Source: Pelomonas sp036404855 (GTDB lineage: Bacteria > Pseudomonadota > Gammaproteobacteria > Burkholderiales > Burkholderiaceae_C). From it: DNA of 8,404 nt. Below are positions 1-7,900 of this stretch, piece after piece. Both the position numbers and the translations under genes were made by a program. Numbering within the stretch: the first letter of the stretch is position 1; each line of letters opens with the position of its first letter. The notes beneath the pieces are model-generated. The model had not been told where the DNA came from. It worked only from the letters and a program-made list of their open reading frames with translations, and ran no database searches. The stretch is taken from NCBI RefSeq assembly GCF_036404855.1, contig NZ_DASWYS010000154.1, forward strand, positions 1-8,404, in the 5' to 3' direction.

Positions 1-1199
1 AGCACCTGCGTCCGGCCGTCTGCTACTGGCACAACTTCTGCTGGAAGGGCGAGGACGTCTTCGGCCTGGGCAACACCGTGTTCCAGCGTCCCTGGTTCGC
101 CGAGACCGACCCCATCAAGGCCGCCCACCTGAAGCTGGACGCCGCCTTCGACTTCTTCGGCAAGCTGGGCCTGCCTTACTGGTGCTTTCACGACCGCGAC
201 GTCGCCCCGGAAGGCGCCAACCTCACCGAGTCCAACCGCATCCTCGACGGCCTGCTCGAAGCCGCCGCAAAGAAGATGCAGGACGGCAAGGTCGACCTGC
301 TGTGGGGCACGGCCAACCTGTTCTCCAACGGCCGCTTCATGAGCGGCGCGGCCACCAACCCCGACCCCGAGGTCTATGCCTATGCCGCCGCGCAGGTCAA
401 GCATGTGCTGGAGTGGACGCACCGCCTGGGGGGCGCCAACTACGTGCTGTGGGGGGGCCGCGAAGGCTACGAAACCCTGCTGAACACCGACCTCAAGCGC
501 GAGCTCGCCCAGTACGGCCGCTTCCTGAGCAGCGTCGTCGAGCACAAGCACAAGATCGGGTTCAAGGGCACCATCCTCATCGAGCCCAAGCCCCAGGAGC
601 CCACCAAGCACCAGTACGACTACGACAGCGCCACGGTCTACGGCTTCCTCAAGACCTATGGCCTGGAGAAGGAGGTCAAGGTCAACATCGAGGTCAACCA
701 TGCCACGCTGGCCGGCCACAGCTTCGAGCATGAAGTGGCGACCGCCTGCGCGCTGGGCATCTTCGGCTCGCTGGACGCCAACCGCGGCGACGAGCAGCTG
801 GGCTGGGACACCGACCAGTTCCCCAACAACCACGCGGCCCTGGTGCCGGCGATGCTGGAGATGATCCGCCACGGCGGCTACACCACGGGTGGCACCAACT
901 TCGACGCCAAGGTGCGCCGCCAGTCCATCGATCCCATCGACCAGCTCGAGGGCCACATCGGCGGCATGGACACCATGGCCCGCGCCTTCCTGTCCGCCGC
1001 CGCGCTCTACGAGAGCGGTCAGCTGGAGAAGGTCGTCAGCGAGCGCTATGCCGGCTGGAACGGCGAGCTGGGCCAGAAGATCCAAGGCGGCGCCAGCCTG
1101 GACGACCTCGCGTCCCTCGTGCACAGCCAGGGCCTCTCGCCCCAGCCGCGTTCCGGCCGCCAGGAGCGCCTGGAGAACATCGTCAACAACTTCGTCTGA
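1..1199 (+). CDS. xylA: Xylose isomerase XylA (5'-partial)
   Basis: This enzyme interconverts D-xylose and D-xylulose in the cytoplasm, the first step of the isomerase pathway, and needs two divalent metals. The reading frame is open from the first full codon at position 3 and matches E. coli-type XylA from about residue 41 onward, so about 40 N-terminal residues lie outside the window. The GTG at 78 is an internal valine, because the codons before it already encode family sequence (HLRPAVCYWHNFCWKG). Catalytic and metal-binding motifs are intact: CFHDRDVAPEG, with the active-site His at 189-191; LIEPKPQEPTKHQYD; NIEVNHATLAGHS; SLDANRGD; GWDTDQFPNN; and TGGTNFDAKVRRQS. The 398 visible residues end with a normal C-terminus (SGRQERLENIVNNFV), so the full length should be about 438-440 residues. 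xylB follows after three bases, which implies one transcript. The promoter and any XylR operator lie upstream, outside the window. The identification is firm. Confidence 0.98.
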   Translation, partial: HLRPAVCYWHNFCWKGEDVFGLGNTVFQRPWFAETDPIKAAHLKLDAAFDFFGKLGLPYWCFHDRDVAPEGANLTESNRILDGLLEAAAKKMQDGKVDLLWGTANLFSNGRFMSGAATNPDPEVYAYAAAQVKHVLEWTHRLGGANYVLWGGREGYETLLNTDLKRELAQYGRFLSSVVEHKHKIGFKGTILIEPKPQEPTKHQYDYDSATVYGFLKTYGLEKEVKVNIEVNHATLAGHSFEHEVATACALGIFGSLDANRGDEQLGWDTDQFPNNHAALVPAMLEMIRHGGYTTGGTNFDAKVRRQSIDPIDQLEGHIGGMDTMARAFLSAAALYESGQLEKVVSERYAGWNGELGQKIQGGASLDDLASLVHSQGLSPQPRSGRQERLENIVNNFV

Positions 1200-1202
1200 T
1201 CC

Positions 1203-2666
1203 ATGTTCCTCGGCATCGACCTCGGCACGTCCGAGCTGAAGCTGCTGCTGCTCAACGAGCAGCACCAGATCGTCGCGACCGCCGGCGTCGCGCTCACCGT
1301 GCAGCGGCCTCGGCCGCTGTGGAGCGAGCAGGATCCCGAGGCCTGGTGGGCCGCCCTCGATGAAGGCATGGCCAGGCTCGGCCAGAGCCATGCCGCGGCC
1401 CTGGCCCGTGTGCGCGGCATCGGCTTGTCGGGGCAGATGCATGGCGCGGTCACGCTGGACGAGGCCGGCCGCGTGTTGCGGCCGGCCATCCTGTGGAACG
1501 ATGGCCGCAGCGCCGCGCAATGCGCCGAGATGATGGCCGCCTGCCCCGAGCTGCCGGCCATCACGGGCAACCTAGCGATGCCGGGCTTCACGGCCCCCAA
1601 GCTGGCGTGGATGCGCCAGCACGAGCCCGAGCTCTTTGCCCGCGTGGCCCAGGTGCTGCTGCCCAAGGACTGGCTGCGCCTGCAGCTCAGCGGTGAATGC
1701 GTCAGCGAGATGAGCGACGCCGCCGGCACGCTGTGGCTCGACGTGGCCCGGCGCCGCTGGTCTCCCGAGGCGCTGGCGCTGACGGGGCTGAACGAGCGCC
1801 ACATGCCGCGCCTGGTCGAAGGCAGCGAACCCAGCGCCAGCCTGAAGCCCGAGCTGGCCGCGCGCTGGGGCATGAAGGCCGGCATCCCCATCGCCGGCGG
1901 AGGCGGTGACAACGCGGCCAGCGCGGTCGGCATGGGCGTCGTCAGGCCCGGTCAGGGCTTTCTGTCGCTGGGCACCTCGGGCGTCATCTTCCTGTGCAAC
2001 CCGGCCTTCAGCCCCAACCCGGCGCGGGCGGTGCACGCCTTCTGCCATGCACTGCCCGACACCTGGCACCAGATGAGCGTGATGCTCAGTGCGGCCAGTG
2101 CACTGTGCTGGGTCACGCAGTTGCTGGGCGAGCCCGGCGAGGCCGAGCTGATCGCCAAGGTCGCCCGGCTCACGCCGGCCCAGCGCGAACACGCGCCGAT
2201 CTTCCTGCCCTACCTGAGCGGTGAACGCACGCCGCACAACAACGCCAATGCGCAGGGCGTGTTCTTCGGCCTCACGCACGAGCATGACGCCGCAGCCCTG
2301 GGCTATGCGGTGCTGGAAGGCGTGGGCTTCGGCCTGCTCGACGGCTGGCAGGCGCTCCAGGCCGGCGGTGGCACGGCGCAGTCGCTGTGGCTCGTCGGCG
2401 GCGGCGCGCGCAGCGTGTGGTGGGCCCGGCTGCTCGCCTCGCTGCTGAACGTGAGCCTCGTCAACGGCGTCGGCGCCGAAGCCGGCGGCGCGCTGGGGGC
2501 GGCGCGCCTGGCCTGGCTGGCCTGTGGCGGCACGGTGGACGACGTCTGCCGCACGCCCGAGATCGCCCGCGTGGCAGAACCCGCTGCCGCGCTGGCCACG
2601 GAACTGCAGCCGCGCTTCGAACGCTTCCAGCGGCTGTACGGCGTGCTGCGCAGCGAGTTCGCCTGA
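1203..2666 (+). CDS. xylB: Xylulokinase XylB
   Basis: A sugar kinase of the FGGY family that phosphorylates D-xylulose with ATP to D-xylulose 5-phosphate, which enters the pentose phosphate pathway. The protein has 487 residues (E. coli XylB has 484) and is collinear with it throughout. The N-terminal phosphate-binding motif is GIDLGTSELK (residues 4-13). The substrate-site motif is GQMHGAV (77-83), followed by ILWNDGR, NLAMPGFTAPKL, LLPKDWLRL and MSDAAGTLWLDV. The predicted catalytic base is Asp236 in GGGGDNAA, then LSLGTSGV, YLSGERTPHNN (about 338-347) and the C-terminal ATP-domain motif GGGARS. The start at 1203 places the family N-terminus exactly. It lies three bases after the xylA stop, and no good Shine-Dalgarno sequence is close by: the nearest GGAG is at 1172-1175, about 27 bases upstream. 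Translational coupling to xylA is therefore likely (inference). The product is cytoplasmic. The identification is firm. Confidence 0.97.
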   Translation: MFLGIDLGTSELKLLLLNEQHQIVATAGVALTVQRPRPLWSEQDPEAWWAALDEGMARLGQSHAAALARVRGIGLSGQMHGAVTLDEAGRVLRPAILWNDGRSAAQCAEMMAACPELPAITGNLAMPGFTAPKLAWMRQHEPELFARVAQVLLPKDWLRLQLSGECVSEMSDAAGTLWLDVARRRWSPEALALTGLNERHMPRLVEGSEPSASLKPELAARWGMKAGIPIAGGGGDNAASAVGMGVVRPGQGFLSLGTSGVIFLCNPAFSPNPARAVHAFCHALPDTWHQMSVMLSAASALCWVTQLLGEPGEAELIAKVARLTPAQREHAPIFLPYLSGERTPHNNANAQGVFFGLTHEHDAAALGYAVLEGVGFGLLDGWQALQAGGGTAQSLWLVGGGARSVWWARLLASLLNVSLVNGVGAEAGGALGAARLAWLACGGTVDDVCRTPEIARVAEPAAALATELQPRFERFQRLYGVLRSEFA

Positions 2667-2673
2667 GCCCGCC

Positions 2674-2701
2674 CCCGCGCGTCCTCAGTGATGCGCGCGG
2701 G
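2674..2701. terminator. GC-rich inverted repeat between convergent genes, possible bidirectional terminator
   Basis: CCCGCGCG at 2674-2681 and CGCGCGGG at 2694-2701 are perfect reverse complements. They can form an 8-bp all-GC stem around a 12-base loop. The repeat starts seven bases after the xylB stop and spans the stop codon of the opposing small gene (2685-2687, in the loop), so it could slow polymerase from both sides. Neither strand has a T-run after the stem, so this is not a canonical intrinsic terminator. In such a GC-rich genome a stem of this kind can also arise by chance. Confidence 0.35.
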
Positions 2702-3008
2702 CACGGGCCTCGGCGTTGCGCTTGCGTGTCTCGGCACCCTTGCGGGCCGACGCCGAGCGCTGCGCGGCGGTCCGGCCGGCCGCAGCCTGGCCGCCCAGGC
2801 GTCCGCCCTTGCGTGAGGGCTCGTGGTTCTCCGGCTGCCCAGGGCCCGAGCCCGACTTCTTGCCGCCACCGGTCTCCTTGTTGACGGTGGCCCAGGCGCG
2901 ACGCTCGGCCTCGTCCTGCGGCACGCCGCGGTGCTCGTAGCCTTCCTCGATGTGCCGGGCCTGGCGTTTTTGCTTGTCCGTGTAGGACGACTTGTCACCT
3001 CGGGGCAT
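2685..3008 (-). CDS. Small basic low-complexity protein of the 'plasmid stabilization protein' type
   Basis: A 107-residue protein without signal peptide or membrane segment. The N-terminal part (MPRGDKSSYTDKQKRQARH, then IEEGYEHRGVPQDEAERRAWATVNKETGGGKKSGSG, to about residue 55) is the conserved block I recognise from a family common in Burkholderiales and pseudomonads, named 'plasmid stabilization protein' in databases without strong functional support. The C-terminal half is rich in Lys, Arg, Ala, Ser and Gly (SRKGGRLGGQAAAGRT, later KGAETRKRN) and looks disordered and nucleic-acid-binding, a bit like KGG stress-protein repeats. I chose ATG 3008 over the in-frame GTG at 3038 because family members begin MPRGDKSS and a good AGGAG lies six bases upstream. 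The gene is last in the minus-strand series, 93 bases after the chemoreceptor stop, and converges on xylB with 18 bases between stops. No plasmid gene is visible, so a role in plasmid maintenance is not supported here; the function is unknown. Confidence 0.8.
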   Translation of the reverse strand: MPRGDKSSYTDKQKRQARHIEEGYEHRGVPQDEAERRAWATVNKETGGGKKSGSGPGQPENHEPSRKGGRLGGQAAAGRTAAQRSASARKGAETRKRNAEARARAHH

Positions 3009-3014
3009 GGTGCG

Positions 3015-3019
3015 CTCCT
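3015..3019 (-). promoter_or_regulatory. Shine-Dalgarno site deciding the start of the small basic protein
   Basis: Reading the minus strand, AGGAG is followed by six bases (CGCACC) and then ATG at 3008-3006. This is near-ideal spacing and supports the internal ATG over the GTG ten codons upstream, which lacks a comparable site. Confidence 0.7.
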
Positions 3020-3101
3020 GACGTTGAGAGCTGTCCACCCTGCGCCCGCGGCCGGGCCCGGGTTGTAGGACGTCGTGCCGCTTACATCCCGTTGAGGCGT
3101 C

Positions 3102-4805
3102 TCAGAAGTCTTCCCAGCGGCCGGTGTCGTCGCCCGCCATGGCGGAGCGGGCCTTGACGAGCGGCGCAGTGGCCTGGGCCGGACGTGGCGCCCCGGGGCG
3201 CTGGGCCGGCGCAGCGCGCACGGCCGTCGGCGGCTGCGGCTGCGGCTGCGCCTGTGCGTCCAGCTTGAACTGGTCGACCACTTCCGCCAGCCGCGCGGCC
3301 TGGTGCTTCAAGCTCTCGGCGGCCGCCGCCGATTCCTCGACCAGGGCCGCGTTCTGCTGCGTGACCTGGTCCAACTGGTTGACGGCCTCGCTGACCTGCG
3401 TGATGCCCTTGGCCTGCTCGCCGCTGGCCGCGTCGATCTCGCCGATCAGGTCGGCAACGCGGCGCACGTGGGCGACGATCTCGCCCATGGTGTTGCCGGC
3501 CTCCGCCACCAGCTGCGAACCTGCATCCACCCTCGCCACGCTCTGGCTGATCAAGGACTTGATCTCCTTGGCGGCTTCGGCAGAACGCTGCGCCAACACC
3601 CGCACCTCGCCGGCCACGACGGCGAAGCCCCGCCCCTGCTCGCCGGCGCGCGCCGCCTCCACGGCGGCATTCAGCGCCAGGATGTTGGTCTGGAAGGCGA
3701 TGCCGTCGATCGTGCCGATGATGTCGACGATCCGGCGAGAGCTGGTCGTGATCTCGTCCATGGTGCTGACGACCCGGCCCACCACCTCGCCGCCCTTGGA
3801 GGCCACGCCGCTGGCACTGGTGGCGAGCTGAGTGGCCGTGCGCGCGATGTCCGCGTTCTGCCTCACCGTCGCACTCATCTCCTCCATCGAAGCCGCGGTC
3901 TGCTGGAGGTTGGACGCCTGCTCCTCCGTGCGTTGCGACAGGTCGGCATTGCCCGTGGCGATCTCGGACGAGCCGGTGGCGATGGAGTCCGAGCTGTGGC
4001 GGACCTGGCTGACGATCCTGACCAGGTTGTCGTTCATCGTGCCCAGAGCGCGCAGCAGCTGCGCCACTTCGTCGCGCCCCTGCGCAACGACGCTTTGGCG
4101 CAGGTCACCGACGGAGACCGCCTCGGCGAGCTGCACGGCCGCCGCGACCGGCTGGGTGATGGAGCGCGTGATCAGCCACGCGAGCACGGCGCCCGTGACG
4201 ATCGCAAACACCGCGGCCGCCAGGGTGATCCATTCCGCGCTGCGCCGGGTGGCCTGCGCCGCGTCGAACTCCTGCTTGGCCACGCGCACCTGCAGGCGCT
4301 GGAGCTCATCCAGCGTGTCTGCGACCTGGGGCGCCATCTCGGCGACCTTGCCCTCGTAGAGAGCGCGCGCGGCTTGCAGATCGCCCTTGAGCAGGGCGGC
4401 TCGCGCCGGCGCCAGGCCTTGCTGGGCATAGCTGGTGCGGGCCGCGACGAAGCGGTCGGCGAGTTGCTTTTCCTCGGGCGTCAGCTTGGTGGCCAGGTAC
4501 TGCTGAAGCAGCTCGTCGATGGACTTGATGTTGGCGCCCAGCTCCTGCGACCGCTTCTCGATCACGTCAGGCTCGGGCTTGAGCATCATCTCCGCGAGCA
4601 GGAAACGGTTGCGGATGGTCAGCCGGCTGATGTCGCCCAGCTGGGCCAGCGGCACGGTGCGATCCTCGTAGACGGTCTGCAGGCCTGCGGCCACCTGAGC
4701 CAGGCTGGCCCGCCCGAGCAGCGCCACCGCGGCCAGCAGACACAGCATCAGGCCGAAGGCCAGTCCCAGACGCGGGCCGATCCTGACTTGCTTCAACCAG
4801 TCCAT
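3102..4805 (-). CDS. Methyl-accepting chemotaxis protein with CheR-docking-like C-terminus
   Basis: A 567-residue transmembrane chemoreceptor that controls CheA through CheW and is adapted by methylation. Order of parts: cytoplasmic start (1-11); first membrane helix (about 12-31); helical periplasmic domain of four-helix-bundle (4HB/TarH-like) type (about 35-190); second membrane helix (about 192-213, ITLAAAVFAIVTGAVLAWLI); HAMP (about 214-266); and a coiled-coil signalling domain (about 270-515). The highly conserved hairpin tip lies near 366-400 (IDGIAFQTNILALNAAVEAA, then GRGFAVVAGEVR). Likely methylation segments are around TAASMEEMSA and QNAALVEESAAAA. After residue 515 comes a Pro/Gln/Ala-rich tether, partly encoded by three copies of CGGCTG (plus strand 3231-3248), and the last five residues are RWEDF, matching the xWxxF pattern of CheR-binding tails such as NWETF. 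The start at 4805 has GGGAG six bases upstream. The ligand is unknown; its place between xylan and xylose genes suggests, but does not prove, a related attractant. Confidence 0.96.
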   Translation of the reverse strand: MDWLKQVRIGPRLGLAFGLMLCLLAAVALLGRASLAQVAAGLQTVYEDRTVPLAQLGDISRLTIRNRFLLAEMMLKPEPDVIEKRSQELGANIKSIDELLQQYLATKLTPEEKQLADRFVAARTSYAQQGLAPARAALLKGDLQAARALYEGKVAEMAPQVADTLDELQRLQVRVAKQEFDAAQATRRSAEWITLAAAVFAIVTGAVLAWLITRSITQPVAAAVQLAEAVSVGDLRQSVVAQGRDEVAQLLRALGTMNDNLVRIVSQVRHSSDSIATGSSEIATGNADLSQRTEEQASNLQQTAASMEEMSATVRQNADIARTATQLATSASGVASKGGEVVGRVVSTMDEITTSSRRIVDIIGTIDGIAFQTNILALNAAVEAARAGEQGRGFAVVAGEVRVLAQRSAEAAKEIKSLISQSVARVDAGSQLVAEAGNTMGEIVAHVRRVADLIGEIDAASGEQAKGITQVSEAVNQLDQVTQQNAALVEESAAAAESLKHQAARLAEVVDQFKLDAQAQPQPQPPTAVRAAPAQRPGAPRPAQATAPLVKARSAMAGDDTGRWEDF

Positions 4806-4811
4806 CGCACG

Positions 4812-4816
4812 CTCCC
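4812..4816 (-). promoter_or_regulatory. Shine-Dalgarno site of the chemoreceptor gene
   Basis: The minus strand reads GGGAG, six bases, then ATG at 4805-4803. The site confirms the start, which also places the first membrane helix at the usual distance from the N-terminus. Confidence 0.65.
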
Positions 4817-4829
4817 GTTTGGAGCGGCA

Positions 4830-4859
4830 ACTTTAGGCAGGGCTGGGTCGCGCTGTCAA
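4830..4859 (-). promoter_or_regulatory. Candidate sigma-70-type promoter for the chemoreceptor gene
   Basis: On the minus strand a perfect TTGACA (4859-4854) is followed by 18 bases and TAAAGT (4835-4830), which agrees with TATAAT at four of six positions. Transcription would begin near 4823, leaving a leader of about 17 bases that contains the Shine-Dalgarno site. This would let the receptor be expressed apart from the glycoside hydrolase upstream of it. I saw no convincing sigma-28 (flagellar) promoter with correct spacing. The call rests on sequence similarity only. Confidence 0.4.
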
Positions 4860-4927
4860 AGGGATTGTGCGGCGCAACAAGCTGTGGGCCGCGCCCCGGC
4901 CAAAGCCCTTGCACACAGGCGCGCCGC

Positions 4928-7900
4928 TCACCAGGCCTTGAAGCGCCCCGTCACATGCAGCAGGGCCATGAACTGCAGCAGACCGTCGTAGTAGCGCCAT
5001 TGGCCGGACGGCGGCTGCAGCGCCCAGAGGTCGTTGACGAAGCGTTCACCCAATGCCTGGTCGACCAGCAGCGCGGCAACGGCATTGCTGGCGATCAGGC
5101 CCTGGGAAGGCTCGTCATTGAGCGGCCGGCCCTCCAGCGTGTAGAGGTGGGGATAGGGCTTGCCGCCCTGGCCCTGGGCGGCGAAGAACGTCAGCAACCG
5201 GTGACTCAGGCCGGCGGCGTCGGGGTTACGGCCCCACCAGGCCTGGTCCACGCTCCAGTTCACCGCGGTGCGGAAAGCGTCGTAGCGGAAGTCCTCGTGA
5301 CCCTCGTGCACGCGCGGGCGGCCGTCGAACTCAGCGTAGTCGGGCGTCAGACCCGTGCGGGGATGCGCGGCGACGGAGAAGTAGGCTCGGCTGATGTCGG
5401 CGATTTCGGCCCAGCGTCGGCGATCCCCGGGGTGCTCGGCACGACGGGCCCAGATTTCGTAGAAGGCCGGCAGGTGGTAGGACGGGTCGCTGAAATCCGC
5501 GGCTTCGCCGATGGGCACGAACACGACCTGGCGACGGTCCGGGGAGAACATGGCCCGCACGCCGTCGACGATGCCGCCGTTCATCGCCTCCTTGTGCAGC
5601 ATGGTGCCGAGCAGGGCCTGGGCCTGGGCGTTGTAGTCGTAGAGGCCTTGCCCGTTGCCCCAGCGGCCAGCGGCCATCAGCAGGGCCGTGGCGAAGTACT
5701 CCTCGCCGTCCGAGGCCGGCACGGCGTCCTTGTCGCAGCCCCTGGGCTGGCACTGCCAGCGGAAATAGCCGGCGCGCGGCCCGGTGCGGTAGCGCATGTG
5801 GGTGGCAGCCCAGTTCCACAGCGCGTCGAACTCGGCCTTGCGGCCCATCTGCACGGCGATCATCATCCCGTAGGACATGCCTTCGCTGCGCACGTCGGCG
5901 TTGCCCACGTCCAGCACATAGGCGGCCGGGCCGTCGGGCGTGGCCGCCGCGGGGTAGACGACGCGCTGCGTCGCGCCGCCTTCGAACAGCGAGGCCCAGT
6001 AGCCGGCCAGCTTGGCGTCGATGTCGGCCTCGCTGATGTCGGGACGGATCTCGCGCAGCAGGTTGCGGTAGCGTCCCGTGATCGCCGCCCCGCGCGGTGC
6101 GGCCGTGGCAGCAGCCTGCGGCGCCAGCACGAGCCGGTGCAGCACGGCGTTGTCGTCCAGGCGCCAGATGCGGATGACGTGGCGGCCCGGCTGCAGGCCC
6201 TTGAAGACGGCATGCAGCACGAAGTCGTTGTCCTTGACGGCCCGGGCCCAGTCCCGCTCCTCGCGGCTCAGCTCCGGGCCGGGCGTGGGCGCGAGGTTGA
6301 GCCGCAGCTCCTGCGCCGCCTGGTCGTCCATGGCCACGGCCAGGCGGATGCCCCCCGCGTTGCGCGTGTCCAGCGTGGGCACCATGTGCAGGCTCAGCCG
6401 CATGTCGCCGCCTTGCCGCAGATCGACGTCGTACTCCAGGCGCACCCCGTCGGCCAGCGTCGTCGGCGCACGCCCTTGCGGCAGCGTCGTCACGGCGCCG
6501 AGGCCGGGTCCGAGGTTGGGGATGGCGGTCCACGCCAGACCCTGGCCGTCGACGGCACGGCTGAAGCGCGGCGCCTCGATGCTGATGCCCTCGGCAGCGA
6601 TCGCCGCGCCCCGCGCCAGTTGGCGCTGCACCTCGGCCGCATCCGCGTTGCCGGGCACGCGCAGCACGGTCGGCATGATGTTGTGGTCCGGCTGCTGCCA
6701 GCCGGTGTAGCCGATGTGGGTCTGCAGCATCATGCCGGCCCATTTGCCGCCGTTCAGTGCGTGGTACTGGTCGGCGATGGCCTGATCTCGCGCGAACGCG
6801 GCCTCGGCTCGGTCGGCAAACACGTTGGCCCGGGCGTCGCCGGCCTTGGCCAGCCGCTGGTTCCAGGCCGCTGCGTAGTGCAGGCGGTAGAGGTTGGCCA
6901 TGGCCCGCACCGGGTGCTCGACGAGCTGGAAGTAGGCATCGAGCTGGTTCGGTGCCAGGGCCTGCCTGACCTGGGCGACCCGCGCCTCCAGCACATCCCA
7001 CTCGGCCACACGGCGGCCGAAATCGCCGCCATCCAGCACGTCGGCGGAGGCGCCGCCGAGGGCGAAGCTGGTTGGATCGATCAGCTCGGGCTTTCGCCGC
7101 GCCGCGTACTGGCTGTAGCGCGTAACCAGCTCGCCGATCTCCGCCGCGTGGACCGCGCCGAACGTCTTTGCCGCCCAGTCTTTCGGGTAGGCCGCCAGCG
7201 CCCCGGGCGTCATCGACTTGGGCGACCAGGCCATGTCGAGGAAGAAGTGGATGGGGAATTCCATGGGCTTGATGTCGCCCACGTTGACGATCCACAGCGC
7301 ATCGGCGCCTCGCTCGTGCGCGAGGTTCATCTGCTGCCAGGTCTTCTCGATCTGGTTGGTGTTCAGCCACTTGTAGTTGCGCGGCCCGCCCACGTAGTCG
7401 AAGTGGTAATAGACGCCGTAGCCGCCCTTGCGCTTGAGATCGCCCGTGGGCAGTCGGCGCACCTGGCCCCAGTTGTCATCACAGAACAGCAGCAGCACGT
7501 CGTCGGGCACCTGCATGCCCTTGTCGTGGTAGTCCTGCACCTCCTTGTACAGGGCCCACATCTGGGGCGTCTTCTCGGCGGGCTGGCGGGTCACGTCAGC
7601 CAGGATCTGGCGCTGGTCCTTGACGATGCCCTCCAGCAGGCTGATGGCCGTGCCCTCACTCATGGGCTCGTCGCCGTCGCCGCGCATGCCGATGGTGACG
7701 AGGCTGTCGAAGGCGCCGCCGTCGGCACGCCCCATCATGCGCTGAACGCCACCCCGCCAGAACTCGCGCAGCTTGTCGGCGTTCTTCGCGTAGTCCCAGG
7801 CGCCGCCCTTGGCGCGCGTCCATTCGTCGTGGGCGCGCATCATGGGCTCGTGGTGCGAGGTGCCCATGACGACGCCCATCTCGTCGGCCAGGACCATGTT

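Noticed and set aside
78..1199. xylA starting at the GTG at 78
   Set aside because: Codons from position 3 onward already encode conserved XylA sequence in the same frame, so 78 is an internal valine and the gene begins outside the window.
1046..2285. Minus-strand open frames opposite xylA and xylB
   Set aside because: xylA and xylB are complete and conserved in this region; the antisense translations show only low-complexity composition.
3044..3057. GCCCG-CGGC-CGGGC hairpin between the chemoreceptor and the small gene, considered as a terminator
   Set aside because: The stem is only five base pairs with no T-run and lies in an extremely GC-rich stretch, so it cannot be told from chance.
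4865..4880. Imperfect inverted repeat TTGTGC...GCAACAA in the gap after the GH115-GH8 gene, considered as operator or terminator
   Set aside because: The arms match only with a bulge, there is no T-run, and no known operator consensus is met.
3303..4991. Long plus-strand open frame (562 codons) antisense to the chemoreceptor
   Set aside because: It covers a clear chemoreceptor gene in the opposite direction and has Arg/Leu/Gly/His-rich, family-less composition typical of antisense frames in GC-rich DNA, with no supporting ribosome site or motif.
6083..6124. Possibility that GH115 and GH8 are two adjacent genes rather than one
   Set aside because: The frame runs through without a stop, and the linker has no ATG, GTG or Shine-Dalgarno site that could start a separate GH8 protein.
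5331..7370. Long minus-strand open frame (679 codons) overlapping the GH115-GH8 gene in another frame
   Set aside because: Its translation is Arg/Ala/Gly/Pro-rich with no recognisable domain, while the other frame carries continuous GH115 and GH8 motifs; it is a GC-driven shadow.
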